The notes under the pieces were generated by a model. That model saw only the letters and a program-made list of their open reading frames with translations, did not search any database and was not told where the DNA came from. A stretch of DNA of 61,794 nt from Salinicola socius (lineage in GTDB: Bacteria; Pseudomonadota; Gammaproteobacteria; Pseudomonadales; Halomonadaceae). Below are positions 48,675 to 57,572 of this stretch, in pieces; positions within the stretch are counted from its first letter, which is position 1, and every line of letters starts with the position of its first letter. The stretch lies in the NCBI RefSeq assembly GCF_001937195.1, contig NZ_MSDO01000024.1, positions 1 to 61,794 on the forward strand. The letters are read 5' to 3'. The position numbers and the translations under genes are program-made.

Positions 48675-49676
48675 ATGAATGACAAAGTTGCCACATCCGA
48701 GGCAATGCCACGCGAGACCCGTCGCGGACTCCCCAAACCGCTGAGGACGCTGCTTGATACCTCCGGTCTGATTGCGGTTTTCATCCTGCTGTTCATCGGG
48801 CTTTCAGTGCTGGTGCCAGACTTCCTGACCGGTCGCAACATCGTCGGTCTGCTGCTGTCGGTAACACTGATCGGCACGATCGCCACCACCATGATGATGG
48901 TACTGGCACTGGGGGAAGTGGACTTGTCGGTAGCGTCGATCGTCGCTTTCTCCGGGGTGGTCGCGGCGATGGTGACCTCCACCAGCGGCAGCGTGGTGAT
49001 CGGTGTGCTGGTCGGCGTTCTGGCCGGCGCCGTGGTGGGCGCCTTCAATGGATTCGTGGTTGCCCGTTTCGGCATCAATTCGCTGATCGCGACACTGGCC
49101 GCGATGGAATTCGTGCGGGGGCTGGCCTATATCACCTCCGGCGGTGATGCGGTCATGATCACCGTGCCGGGTTTCTTCGATCTCGGCAGCGCCGCGTTTC
49201 TCGGACTGACGCTGCCGGTCTGGACGATGATCGTCTGTTTTCTGGTGTTTGGTGTCGTGCTCAACATGACCGCCTTCGGCCGTAACACGCTGGCGACGGG
49301 AGGCAATGCCGAAGCGGCCAGTCTGGCCGGGGTCAATGTACGGCGTCTGAAGATCATGGTATTCGCGCTCCAGGGCCTGGTCGCGGGTATCGCGGGCGTA
49401 CTGCTGACCTCGCGCATGGGGCTCGGGGATCCCAATACCTCTCAGGGGCTGGAGCTCGCGGTCATCTCGGCCTGCGTACTGGGCGGGGTTTCACTGTCCG
49501 GGGGGGTCGCATCGATCACCGGCGTGCTGGTCGGCGTCCTGATCATGGGTTGCGTGCAGAACGCCATGGGGCTCTTGAACGTTCCCACGTTCTATCAATA
49601 CCTGGTGCGTGGGGCGATCCTGCTGCTCGCCGTCATGTTCGATCGCTGGAAACAGACCCGTCGGGCCGGTGGCTGA
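48675..49676 (+). CDS. araH: Arabinose-type ABC transporter permease
   Basis: A 333-residue membrane permease with about ten hydrophobic segments. Motifs include MMMVLALGEVDLSVASIVAFSGVVAAM, VVGAFNGFVVARFGINSLIATLAAM and FGRNTLATGGNAEAASLAGVNVRRLKI, as in AraH/RbsC permeases. AGGACC precedes the ATG; a 90-bp gap separates it from araG. It completes AraFGH. Confidence 0.94.
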   Translation: MNDKVATSEAMPRETRRGLPKPLRTLLDTSGLIAVFILLFIGLSVLVPDFLTGRNIVGLLLSVTLIGTIATTMMMVLALGEVDLSVASIVAFSGVVAAMVTSTSGSVVIGVLVGVLAGAVVGAFNGFVVARFGINSLIATLAAMEFVRGLAYITSGGDAVMITVPGFFDLGSAAFLGLTLPVWTMIVCFLVFGVVLNMTAFGRNTLATGGNAEAASLAGVNVRRLKIMVFALQGLVAGIAGVLLTSRMGLGDPNTSQGLELAVISACVLGGVSLSGGVASITGVLVGVLIMGCVQNAMGLLNVPTFYQYLVRGAILLLAVMFDRWKQTRRAGG

Positions 49677-49769
49677 CAGGACCGCTGGGCAAAACCTGCA
49701 ACTTTGGTCGGGTCTGGCAAAACGACAGGTATGACGAACGAGTGACTTCTCGCCTGGTGTGACTGTCGT

Positions 49770-49787
49770 GATAACCAGTTGGGTATC
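49770..49787. promoter_or_regulatory. Candidate operator before the GntP-family gene
   Basis: GATAAC-N7-GTATC forms an interrupted dyad 110 bp before the start codon. GATAACC also occurs before galM (44462-44468) and, reversed, before araF (45959-45965), suggesting a shared regulator. Confidence 0.35.
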
Positions 49788-49897
49788 GTTAATGTCGGTT
49801 ATTGGCATTTCATGGTTATTGGTCGAAGTCGCTAAGGTGGCCGCATTCCACGGCGAGCTTGCCACGCTCAAGCCGTGGCAGCCGTCAGGAGAACGCC

Positions 49898-51298
49898 ATG
49901 CAAGACACGACACAAGCGGCAGCCGGCCTGTCTACGCTAGGGCTGATGGGAATCGCCGTTGCGGCCATCGCCATTCTGCTGGTTTTGATCATTCGGGTGC
50001 GTCTGCATCCTTTCTTCGCGCTGGTCATCGTCAGTATCGGAACGGCCTTGGCGACCGGGATTTCGGTCGCCGACCTGCTTCCGACGCTGCTGGGGGGCTT
50101 TGGCAAGACACTGGGCAACGTCGCGCTGCTGATCGGTTTCGGCGCGGTACTCGGTCGGCTGGTGGCCGTTTCCGGTGGCGCAAGAGTGCTGGCCGACACG
50201 TTGATTCACTTTTTCGGCAGCAAACGGGCGCCGCTCGGCCTGTCGATTGCCTGCTTGCTGTTCGGCTTTCCGATTTTTCTGGATGCGGCCTTCGTGGTGA
50301 TGCTGCCGGTGATCTACTCGGTCGCCCGCGAGCTGAAAGCGTCCCTGTTGCTCTACGGCCTTCCGGCGGCGGGCGCCTTTCTGGTCATGCACGCGCTGAT
50401 GCCTCCGCATCCGGGCCCGGTCGCTGCCGCTGTCTTTCTGCACGCCGACATCGGTCAGGTCCTGTTCATCGCGCTGCTGGTCGGCCTTCCGACCTGGTAC
50501 GCCATGGGCTATCGGCTCTCGTTGATGCTGGCCAAGCGCTCGCCGTTTCAACCGGTACCGAACTTCATGGGGGCGGAAAGCGAGGAGATTCCTCCCGAGA
50601 AGCGCCCGGCCTTCGGTACGGTGCTGCTGGTGCTACTGCTGCCGCTGGTGTTGATCTTTCTCAACACCGGGCTGTCGACGCTGGGGCAGAGCGGCGTGAT
50701 CGATGGCGACAATCCGCTGGTAGCGGCGTTGATGGTGATCGGCGAGACGCCGATCGCGCTGCTGATCAGCACCTGTATCGCCATGTGGCTGCTGGTCATC
50801 CGCGCCAGTGAACGCGGGGCGATGGACTCCATCAACGAGATCGTCGAACAGGCGCTGTCTCCGGTCTGCAGCATCATTCTGATCACCGGTGCCGGTGGCA
50901 TGTTCGGTGGCGTGCTGACTGCCAGCGGTATCGGCGACGCACTGGCGGATAGCCTGCAAGCATTCGGGCTGCCGGTGATCCTTGCCGGCTACGTGATCGC
51001 GTCGGTGATCCGGATAGCCCAGGGCTCGGCCACGGTGGCCGGAACCACGGCGGCGGGCATCATGGCGCCAGTGGTGCTGGGCGATCCGACACTGGCGGGG
51101 CTGCCCGCGGCCTGTATCACCGTGGCCATCGTGGCTGGAGCCATCGGTTACTCCCACGTCAACGATTCCGGTTTCTGGCTGGTCGGGCGGTTCCTCGGTG
51201 TCGATACCAAGACCATGCTCAAGACGTGGACGGTGATCTCCACCGGCATCTCCTTGATGGCCTTTGGCCTGGCCTGGTTGGTGTTTTCCCTGTTGTAG
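49898..51298 (+). CDS. GntP-family sugar-acid permease
   Basis: A 466-residue membrane carrier of the gluconate:H+ symporter family with about twelve to fourteen helices. Family regions are RLHPFFALVIVSIGTALATG, GFGKTLGNVALLIGFGAVLG, FGFPIFLDAAFVVMLPV and AQGSATVAGTTAAGI near the end. ATG 49898 follows TCAGGAG; longer in-frame starts are unlikely. Lying between araFGH and a sugar-acid dehydratase, it probably imports gluconate-like or pentonate acids that feed that dehydratase. Confidence 0.9.
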   Translation: MQDTTQAAAGLSTLGLMGIAVAAIAILLVLIIRVRLHPFFALVIVSIGTALATGISVADLLPTLLGGFGKTLGNVALLIGFGAVLGRLVAVSGGARVLADTLIHFFGSKRAPLGLSIACLLFGFPIFLDAAFVVMLPVIYSVARELKASLLLYGLPAAGAFLVMHALMPPHPGPVAAAVFLHADIGQVLFIALLVGLPTWYAMGYRLSLMLAKRSPFQPVPNFMGAESEEIPPEKRPAFGTVLLVLLLPLVLIFLNTGLSTLGQSGVIDGDNPLVAALMVIGETPIALLISTCIAMWLLVIRASERGAMDSINEIVEQALSPVCSIILITGAGGMFGGVLTASGIGDALADSLQAFGLPVILAGYVIASVIRIAQGSATVAGTTAAGIMAPVVLGDPTLAGLPAACITVAIVAGAIGYSHVNDSGFWLVGRFLGVDTKTMLKTWTVISTGISLMAFGLAWLVFSLL

Positions 51299-51395
51299 GT
51301 ACGGAGAGCAAGTACTGGTAGCAAGTACGGATAGCCGCATCTATGGCGCGTGTTGATAGCGCCAGTGACAACGACGTTTGATGACTGCCGTGACC

Positions 51396-51415
51396 GCCAC
51401 CGTACTGACGGTGGC
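51396..51415 (+). other. Hairpin next to the dehydratase ribosome-binding site
   Basis: Perfect 8-bp arms GCCACCGT (51396-51403) and ACGGTGGC (51408-51415) with a 4-nt loop end one base before the TTGAGGAG Shine-Dalgarno region. No T-run follows. It may stabilise or limit translation of the dehydratase mRNA. Confidence 0.5.
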
Positions 51416-51431
51416 TTGAGGAGAAAAACAG

Positions 51432-53222
51432 ATGAGCGATTCATCGGACAAGTCCCAGAAACCTTCCCAAAAACCAGAGTCCCAGAAGAAACCCCAGCTT
51501 CGCTCGGCCCAGTGGTTCGGTACCGCCGACAAGAATGGCTTCATGTACCGCAGCTGGATGAAGAATCAGGGCATTCCGGATCACGAATTCCAGGGCAAGC
51601 CGATCATCGGTATCTGCAATACCTGGTCGGAGTTGACGCCTTGCAACGCGCACTTCCGCAAGCTCGCCGAACATGTCAAGAAGGGGGTGCTCGAGGCGGG
51701 CGGCTATCCGGTCGAATTCCCGGTGTTCTCCAACGGAGAATCCAATCTGCGGCCGACGGCGATGTTCACCCGCAATCTCGCCAGCATGGATGTCGAGGAG
51801 GCGATCCGTGGCAACCCCATGGATGCCGTGGTGCTGCTGGTCGGTTGCGACAAGACCACGCCGGCGCTGCTGATGGGAGCGGCTAGCTGTGATATCCCGA
51901 CGCTGGTGGTGACCGGCGGGCCAATGCTCAACGGCAAGCACGAAGGCAAGGATATCGGTTCGGGTACGGTGGTGTGGAAATTGTCGGAAGAGGTCAAGGC
52001 CGGCAAGATCTCGATCCATGACTTCATGGCCGCCGAAGCCGGAATGTCTCGCTCCGCCGGCACCTGCAACACCATGGGTACGGCATCCACCATGGCCTGC
52101 ATGGCGGAGTCGCTGGGCGTCTCCCTGCCCCACAATGCGGCGATTCCGGCTGTCGATTCCCGCCGTTACGTTCTCGCGCACCTCTCCGGCAATCGCATCG
52201 TCGAAATGGTCGATGAAGACCTCAAGCTCTCGAAGATCCTGACCCGAGAGGCGTTCGAGAACGCGATTCGCACCAATGCGGCGATCGGCGGTTCGACCAA
52301 CGCGGTCATCCACCTCAAGGCGATCGCCGGGCGCATCGGTGTCGATCTGCCGCTGGACGACTGGACCCGTATCGGTCGCGGCACGCCGACCATCGTCGAT
52401 CTCCAGCCCTCCGGGCGCTTCCTGATGGAAGAGTTCTACTACGCCGGAGGCTTGCCGGCCGTGCTGCGTCGGCTGGGCGAGGCGGATCGCCTGCCCCACA
52501 AGGACGCGTTGACCGTCAACGGCAAGACGCTCTGGGAAAACGTGCAGGATGCGCCGCACTACAACGACGAGGTGATTCGTCCCCTGGACAATCCGCTGCG
52601 CAAGGACGGCGGGATCTGCATCTTGCGCGGCAATCTGGCGCCCAACGGGGCGGTACTCAAACCCTCTGCAGCCAGCCCCGAGCTGATGAAACATCGCGGT
52701 CGCGCGGTCGTGTTCGAGAATTTCGACGACTACAAGGCGCGGATCAACGACCCCGAACTCGAGGTCGAAGCCAACGATATCCTGGTCCTGAAGCACTGTG
52801 GACCGCGGGGGTATCACGGCATGGCCGAGGTCGGAAACATGGGGTTGCCGCCCAAGATTCTCGAGCAGGGCATCACCGATATGGTACGGATCTCGGATGC
52901 CCGCATGAGTGGCACGGCCTACGGCACGGTGGTGTTGCACGTGGCGCCCGAAGCCGCGGCCGGCGGACCGCTGGCGGCCGTCCACAACGGCGACTGGATC
53001 AGCCTGGACTGCGACAGCGGCAAGCTCGAGCTGGAAGTCGACGACGCCGAGATTGCACGCCGCCTGGCCACGGCCGATCCGATGGCGGCGTCGAACCAGA
53101 TTGCCAGTACCGGTGGCTATCGCCAGCTCTATATCGAACGCGTGCTGCAGGCCGACGAGGGCTGTGATTTCGACTTCCTGCGCGGCTGCCGCGGCGCCGA
53201 GGTGCCGCGGCACTCGCATTGA
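51432..53222 (+). CDS. IlvD/Edd-family sugar-acid dehydratase, probably L-arabinonate dehydratase
   Basis: A 596-residue iron-sulfur dehydratase converting a sugar acid to its 2-keto-3-deoxy derivative. Cluster and active-site regions are ICNTWSELTPCN, VGCDKTTPALLMGA, GTCNTMGTASTMA and the catalytic Ser region RISDARMSGTAYG. Sequence style (RSAQWFGTADKNGFMYRSWMKNQG) is that of the pentonate group rather than IlvD or Edd. The neighbouring AraFGH favours L-arabinonate; xylonate or galactonate remain possible. The first 20 residues are a Lys/Gln/Ser/Pro-rich repeat (KSQKPSQKPESQKKPQ) not conserved in the family. GAGGAG precedes the ATG. Confidence 0.85.
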   Translation: MSDSSDKSQKPSQKPESQKKPQLRSAQWFGTADKNGFMYRSWMKNQGIPDHEFQGKPIIGICNTWSELTPCNAHFRKLAEHVKKGVLEAGGYPVEFPVFSNGESNLRPTAMFTRNLASMDVEEAIRGNPMDAVVLLVGCDKTTPALLMGAASCDIPTLVVTGGPMLNGKHEGKDIGSGTVVWKLSEEVKAGKISIHDFMAAEAGMSRSAGTCNTMGTASTMACMAESLGVSLPHNAAIPAVDSRRYVLAHLSGNRIVEMVDEDLKLSKILTREAFENAIRTNAAIGGSTNAVIHLKAIAGRIGVDLPLDDWTRIGRGTPTIVDLQPSGRFLMEEFYYAGGLPAVLRRLGEADRLPHKDALTVNGKTLWENVQDAPHYNDEVIRPLDNPLRKDGGICILRGNLAPNGAVLKPSAASPELMKHRGRAVVFENFDDYKARINDPELEVEANDILVLKHCGPRGYHGMAEVGNMGLPPKILEQGITDMVRISDARMSGTAYGTVVLHVAPEAAAGGPLAAVHNGDWISLDCDSGKLELEVDDAEIARRLATADPMAASNQIASTGGYRQLYIERVLQADEGCDFDFLRGCRGAEVPRHSH

Positions 53223-53239
53223 GCTGGCAGAATCTTTCG

Positions 53240-53659
53240 TTACTCTCCCATCAATGTGGCGGTGATCCTTCGGGCACCGCCATGTTGGCGATGTTCGCCC
53301 AGCCAGATGCCTTGCCAGGTACCGGTGAGCAACCTGCCGTCCTCGACCGCCACGGTCAGCTCGGTCCCGAACAGGCTGGCCAACACGTGAGCGGGCATGT
53401 CGTCCGGACCCTCGAAGGTGTGTTTCATGCCGGAGAGGTTTTCGGGTGCCAGTTGGCCGGCGAACAGCGCCATGTCGTGCCGAACGTCCGGGTCTGCGTT
53501 CTCGTTGAGCGTCAGCGATGCCGAGGTATGCATCAACTGCAGATGGAGCAGGCCGATACGGATCTCGGCCAGCCGCGGCAGGGCCGCCAGGACCTCGTCG
53601 GTGACCAGATGAAAGCCGCGCGGGCGCGCGGTGAGCGTGAAGGGTTGACGATGCCACAT
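53240..53659 (-). CDS. YjbQ family protein (UPF0047)
   Basis: A 139-residue protein of the YjbQ family, a small trimeric fold with a metal site. [28 protein letters not shown] carries the conserved His, Asn and Asp residues. [15 protein letters not shown] is the second signature. Some members show weak thiamine-phosphate synthase activity, but the true role is unresolved. ATG 53659 has GAGGAG upstream; a longer frame lacks one. It converges on the dehydratase gene. Confidence 0.9.
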   Translation of the reverse strand: MWHRQPFTLTARPRGFHLVTDEVLAALPRLAEIRIGLLHLQLMHTSASLTLNENADPDVRHDMALFAGQLAPENLSGMKHTFEGPDDMPAHVLASLFGTELTVAVEDGRLLTGTWQGIWLGEHRQHGGARRITATLMGE

Positions 53660-53910
53660 GGCCGAGACTCCTCGATCGGTTTTCTGAAAGTGGGCATGAC
53701 CGGTCGGGACTGGGTGAGGTGCCGACACGCCGCGGGGGCTGTCTGGGACCAAAGTCCGCTGGTCACGCCGTTTGGCGGTGTCCTACTCTGACATGTCCGA
53801 TCCCCCGGCTGCGAGTGTCGGGGCCGCTGGCGGATGTTGCATCTCTCGCCGTACTCGCACCGCAGTCGGCGTCAATGTCGTCTTCATGTGGCACAAACCA
53901 GGAGTGCGTC

Positions 53911-54696
53911 ATGACTACCCCTCGTCTTTACATGTTCCAGACCGGCACGCTCAAGTGCCGGGTGTGCAATATCAAGATGAATGCGGGGCTGGATGAGTAC
54001 GAGATCCCCGTGCCCTGGTATCTCATCACGCACCCGGAGGGAAATGTCGTCATCGATGGTGGCTGTGCCGTCGAGTGCGCCAGCGATCCCGAGAAGCACT
54101 GGGGCGATATCACCGCGGTCTACTGGCCCGTGATGCGTGAGGAGGAAGGTTGCGTCCAGGCGCTGAAGAATTTCGGCCTCGAACCCGAGGACATCCGCTA
54201 TGTCCTGCACAGTCATCTGCACCTGGACCATACCGGTGCCACGGGCCGATTCCCGAATGCCACTCATATCGTCAGACGTCGCGAATACGAGTATGCCATG
54301 GCCCCGGACTGGTTCTCCGCCGGTGGCTATATTCGCGCGGACTTCGACCGCCCCGGATTGAAGTGGCATCTGCTCGAGGATGGCGACGACGGCTACGACG
54401 TCTTCGGCGACGGCACCGTTCGTTTCATCTTCACGCCCGGCCATGCACCCGGGCATGCCAGTTTCCTGCTTCGCTTGCCCGAGACCGGGCCGGTGCTGTT
54501 GGCCGTGGACGCGGCATACACCACCGATCACTGGGAGGAGAAGGCCTTGCCGGGCTTTCTAGCCTCGACCGTGGACACGGTACGATCCGTGCGCAAATTG
54601 CATGCCCTGGTGGAGAAGACCGGCGCACTCGTGGTGACCGGGCATGACCCGGTGGCATGGCCGACATTCCGTCATGCGCCCGAATACTACTCGTGA
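53911..54696 (+). CDS. N-acyl homoserine lactonase-like metallohydrolase
   Basis: A 261-residue metallo-beta-lactamase-fold lactonase. The HxHxDH dinuclear site is H102, H104, D106 and H107, with H178, D200 and H245 completing it. Tyr203 corresponds to the catalytic Tyr of AiiA-type AHL lactonases. The start has CCAGGAG upstream. Relatives such as AttM open homoserine-lactone rings or gamma-butyrolactone. In this setting it could equally hydrolyse a sugar lactone of the pentose pathway. It is followed by an alcohol dehydrogenase gene. Confidence 0.8.
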   Translation: MTTPRLYMFQTGTLKCRVCNIKMNAGLDEYEIPVPWYLITHPEGNVVIDGGCAVECASDPEKHWGDITAVYWPVMREEEGCVQALKNFGLEPEDIRYVLHSHLHLDHTGATGRFPNATHIVRRREYEYAMAPDWFSAGGYIRADFDRPGLKWHLLEDGDDGYDVFGDGTVRFIFTPGHAPGHASFLLRLPETGPVLLAVDAAYTTDHWEEKALPGFLASTVDTVRSVRKLHALVEKTGALVVTGHDPVAWPTFRHAPEYYS

Positions 54697-54807
54697 TCAT
54701 GGCTCTTCATCACGACTCCTCTCTGGTCATGCCGCCAGGCAGACGAACGTAAACCACACCCGGCTCGTTCAAGCGAGCCAGGGCGATCCGTGAAATGGGA
54801 TGCTGAT

Positions 54808-55935
54808 ATGAAAATCCATGCCGCCGTGATTCATGAAATGAAGAAACCGCGTCCGTATCGGGAATCGCGGCCGATGTCGATCGAGGAGGTCGAGCTGGAC
54901 GGGCCTGGCCCGGGTGAGGTGCTGGTCAAGATGCGCGCCGCGGGGCTTTGCCATTCGGATCTGTCCACGATCAATGGAGATCGACCGCGCCCGTTGCCCA
55001 TGGTGCTGGGCCACGAGGCTGCCGGCGAAGTGGCCGAAGTCGGCGAGGGCGTGACCGATCTTTCTCCGGGCGATCATGTGGTGTTCTCGTTTGCGCCCAG
55101 TTGTGGCGCCTGTTCGTCGTGTCTGTCCGGACGCGCGGCGCTCTGCAAGCCCGGTGCGGCGGCCAACACTGCCGGACATCTGCTGGGCGGCGGAATGCGC
55201 CTGCACAAGGGCGGGAAGAAGATCTATCACCACATTGGCGTCTCCGGCTTTGCCGAGTACACGGTGGCTTCTCGACGCTCCCTGACCAGGATCGACCCCG
55301 AACTTCCGTTCCATATCGCGGCGCTGTTCGGCTGCGCCGTGTTGACGGGTGTCGGGGCGCTGGTACACACCGCTGGGCTGAGATTGGGTCAGTCGGTACT
55401 CGTCGTCGGTCTTGGCGGGGTCGGGCTGGCAGCGGTCATGGGTGCTGTCGGTGGCGGCGCGCGGCAGGTGATCGCGGCGGACATCGCGCAGGACAAACTG
55501 GAAACGGCCAGGGCGATGGGGGCCACCCATATCGTCAACAGCGGCGACGCGGATGCGGTGGAGCAGGTACGCGAGATCAGTGGCGGTGGGGTGGATATCG
55601 CCGCCGAATTCGCAGGTGTGGCCAGGGCGCTGGAGTTTGCCTACGAATCGACCGCCCGTGGCGGCACGACCGTGACATCCGGCCTGCCGCATCCTGACGT
55701 GCGATTCGCCATCAGCCCGACGCGCATGGTCGCCGAGGAGCGCACGCTCAAGGGCTCCTACCTGGGCGGTCACGTGCCGTCGCTGGATGTGCCCGAATAC
55801 ATTGCGCTCTATCAATCCGGCCGCCTGCCGGTGGATCGCTTGCTCACTCACCGGCTGAAACTGGACGAGATCAATCTCGGCTTCGACCGCCTGGCCAATG
55901 GGGAGGCGATTCGTCAGATCATCGATTTCGACTGA
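54808..55935 (+). CDS. Zinc-dependent alcohol dehydrogenase
   Basis: A 375-residue medium-chain dehydrogenase. The catalytic zinc ligands are in AAGLCHSDLS and GHEAAGEVAEVG. A structural zinc site appears as four Cys in CGACSSCLSGRAALC (about 96-110). The NAD-binding fold is VLVVGLGGVGLAAVMGAV. It is closest in style to class III-like enzymes used on aldehydes or hydroxy acids. ATG 54808 (GGGATG upstream) is preferred over an earlier GTG. The gap of 111 bp from the lactonase leaves co-transcription open. Confidence 0.88.
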   Translation: MKIHAAVIHEMKKPRPYRESRPMSIEEVELDGPGPGEVLVKMRAAGLCHSDLSTINGDRPRPLPMVLGHEAAGEVAEVGEGVTDLSPGDHVVFSFAPSCGACSSCLSGRAALCKPGAAANTAGHLLGGGMRLHKGGKKIYHHIGVSGFAEYTVASRRSLTRIDPELPFHIAALFGCAVLTGVGALVHTAGLRLGQSVLVVGLGGVGLAAVMGAVGGGARQVIAADIAQDKLETARAMGATHIVNSGDADAVEQVREISGGGVDIAAEFAGVARALEFAYESTARGGTTVTSGLPHPDVRFAISPTRMVAEERTLKGSYLGGHVPSLDVPEYIALYQSGRLPVDRLLTHRLKLDEINLGFDRLANGEAIRQIIDFD

Positions 55936-56049
55936 GTCTCGAGTAGGGCAGGTTGCGGACCGACTGCTAGTCTTGAAGGAGTCCCGAAGGGGTAGCCAGC
56001 GTGATGGCTACCTCTTTCGCATTTCATCCGTCACTGTTAGGAGAAGGTC

Positions 56050-57429
56050 ATGGCCCAGACACGAGTCGAGCGCGATAGCATGGGCGAACTGGAAGTCCCC
56101 GAACGTGCGCTCTATGGCGCTCAGACGCAGCGCGCCGTGAACAATTTCCCGGTCAGCGGCCAGCCGCTGCCGCCGGCGTTCATCGCCGCCGTGGCTCACA
56201 TCAAGCGTGCCGCGGCACAGGTCAATCTGGAGCTGGGGTTGCTGGACGATGCCAGAGCCCGGGCCATCGTGGCGGCGGCCGACGAGATCATCGAAGGCAA
56301 GCACGCCGGCCAGTTTCCGATCGATGTGTTTCAGACGGGGTCGGGCACCTCGACCAACATGAACGTCAACGAGGTCATTTCGCATCTCGCGAGCCGAGAC
56401 GGACTCGAGGTCGGCCCCAATGATCACGTCAACATGGGGCAGTCGAGCAACGACGTGATCCCCACGGCCATCCATCTGGCGGCGGCGATTCAGGTTCGTG
56501 AGCGCCTGGTGCCTGCGATGACCTACCTGCGCGCCTGCATCGATGACAAGGCAGCCTCGGTCGACGATGTGGTCAAGACCGGACGTACGCATCTCATGGA
56601 CGCGATGCCGGTGCGGCTGAGCCAGGAACTGGGGGGATGGTCCAGCCAGGTCGGCCAGTCGATCGAGCGTCTGAACGATGGCTTGAAACGTATCACTCGG
56701 TTGGCCCTGGGCGGCACGGCGGTAGGGACGGGTGTCAACGCACATCCGGAATTTGCCGGGAAGGTGGCTCAGCGTCTGGCCAGCGATACGCATCTCGAAT
56801 TTCGTCCCAACGACAGTTTCTTTGCCAGTCTGGCATCGCAGGATGCCGCGGTGGAGCTGTCGGGTCATCTCAAGACCTATGCGGTGGCGGTGATGAAGAT
56901 CGCCAACGATCTGCGCTGGATGAACTCCGGTCCGCTGGGGGGGCTGGGAGAAATTGAGCTGGAGGCTTTGCAGCCCGGCAGTTCGATCATGCCAGGCAAG
57001 GTCAATCCGGTGATCCCGGAGTCCGCCGCTCAGGTGGCGGCGCAGGTGATCGGCAACGACACCGCCATCACCATTGGCGGACAGAGTGGCAATTTCCAGC
57101 TCAATGTCATGTTGCCGCTGATCGCGCATAATCTGCTGGGCTCGATCCAGCTGCTGACCAGCGTCAGCCGCTTGCTGGCAGACAGTGCCATCGCCACGTT
57201 CAACGTGCGGCGCGACAATATCGAAGGCCCGCTCTCCAGGAACCCGATTCTGGTGACCGCGCTCAACTCGGTGATCGGTTACAACGCGGCGGCGGCCGTA
57301 GCGAAGAAGGCCTATCAGGCCGGCCGGCCGATCATCGACGTTGCCGAGGAGGAGACCGATCTTTCCCGAGAGGAGCTGGAACGGCTGCTCGATCCCGCCA
57401 AGCTCACCGAGGGCGGCATCCCGGAGTGA
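56050..57429 (+). CDS. fumC: Class II fumarate hydratase
   Basis: A 459-residue tetrameric fumarase hydrating fumarate to malate in the TCA cycle, oxygen-stable and iron-free. The catalytic signature is GSSIMPGKVNPV (Ser loop). TGRTHLMDAMPVRLSQELGGW holds the catalytic His, and GSGTSTNMNVNEVI and QSSNDVIPT are substrate contacts. AGGAGAAGG precedes the ATG. FumC often replaces iron-dependent fumarase under iron or oxidative stress. Confidence 0.96.
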   Translation: MAQTRVERDSMGELEVPERALYGAQTQRAVNNFPVSGQPLPPAFIAAVAHIKRAAAQVNLELGLLDDARARAIVAAADEIIEGKHAGQFPIDVFQTGSGTSTNMNVNEVISHLASRDGLEVGPNDHVNMGQSSNDVIPTAIHLAAAIQVRERLVPAMTYLRACIDDKAASVDDVVKTGRTHLMDAMPVRLSQELGGWSSQVGQSIERLNDGLKRITRLALGGTAVGTGVNAHPEFAGKVAQRLASDTHLEFRPNDSFFASLASQDAAVELSGHLKTYAVAVMKIANDLRWMNSGPLGGLGEIELEALQPGSSIMPGKVNPVIPESAAQVAAQVIGNDTAITIGGQSGNFQLNVMLPLIAHNLLGSIQLLTSVSRLLADSAIATFNVRRDNIEGPLSRNPILVTALNSVIGYNAAAAVAKKAYQAGRPIIDVAEEETDLSREELERLLDPAKLTEGGIPE

Positions 57430-57456
57430 TGTCCGTTCGGTAACACCGACACAAAG

Positions 57457-57479
57457 ACGCCACCCGTTTCGGGTGGCGT
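57457..57479 (+). terminator. Probable terminator hairpin after fumC
   Basis: Arms ACGCCACCCG (57457-57466) and CGGGTGGCGT (57470-57479) with a 3-nt loop. Only two T lie at the 3' side, so it is less certain than the others. Confidence 0.55.
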
Positions 57480-57572
57480 TGACGAATACGCGAGAGTGTC
57501 GAAAGGCGCGGCGTGGCGTTCAATCGGCTGCAGCAGCCGTCGACAGGTGCTTCGTCAGGACAGGCGTCTTGC

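Noticed and set aside
51441-53657. 738-codon minus-strand frame opposite the dehydratase
   Set aside because: Covers the dehydratase and part of YjbQ in the wrong strand; no recognisable domain.
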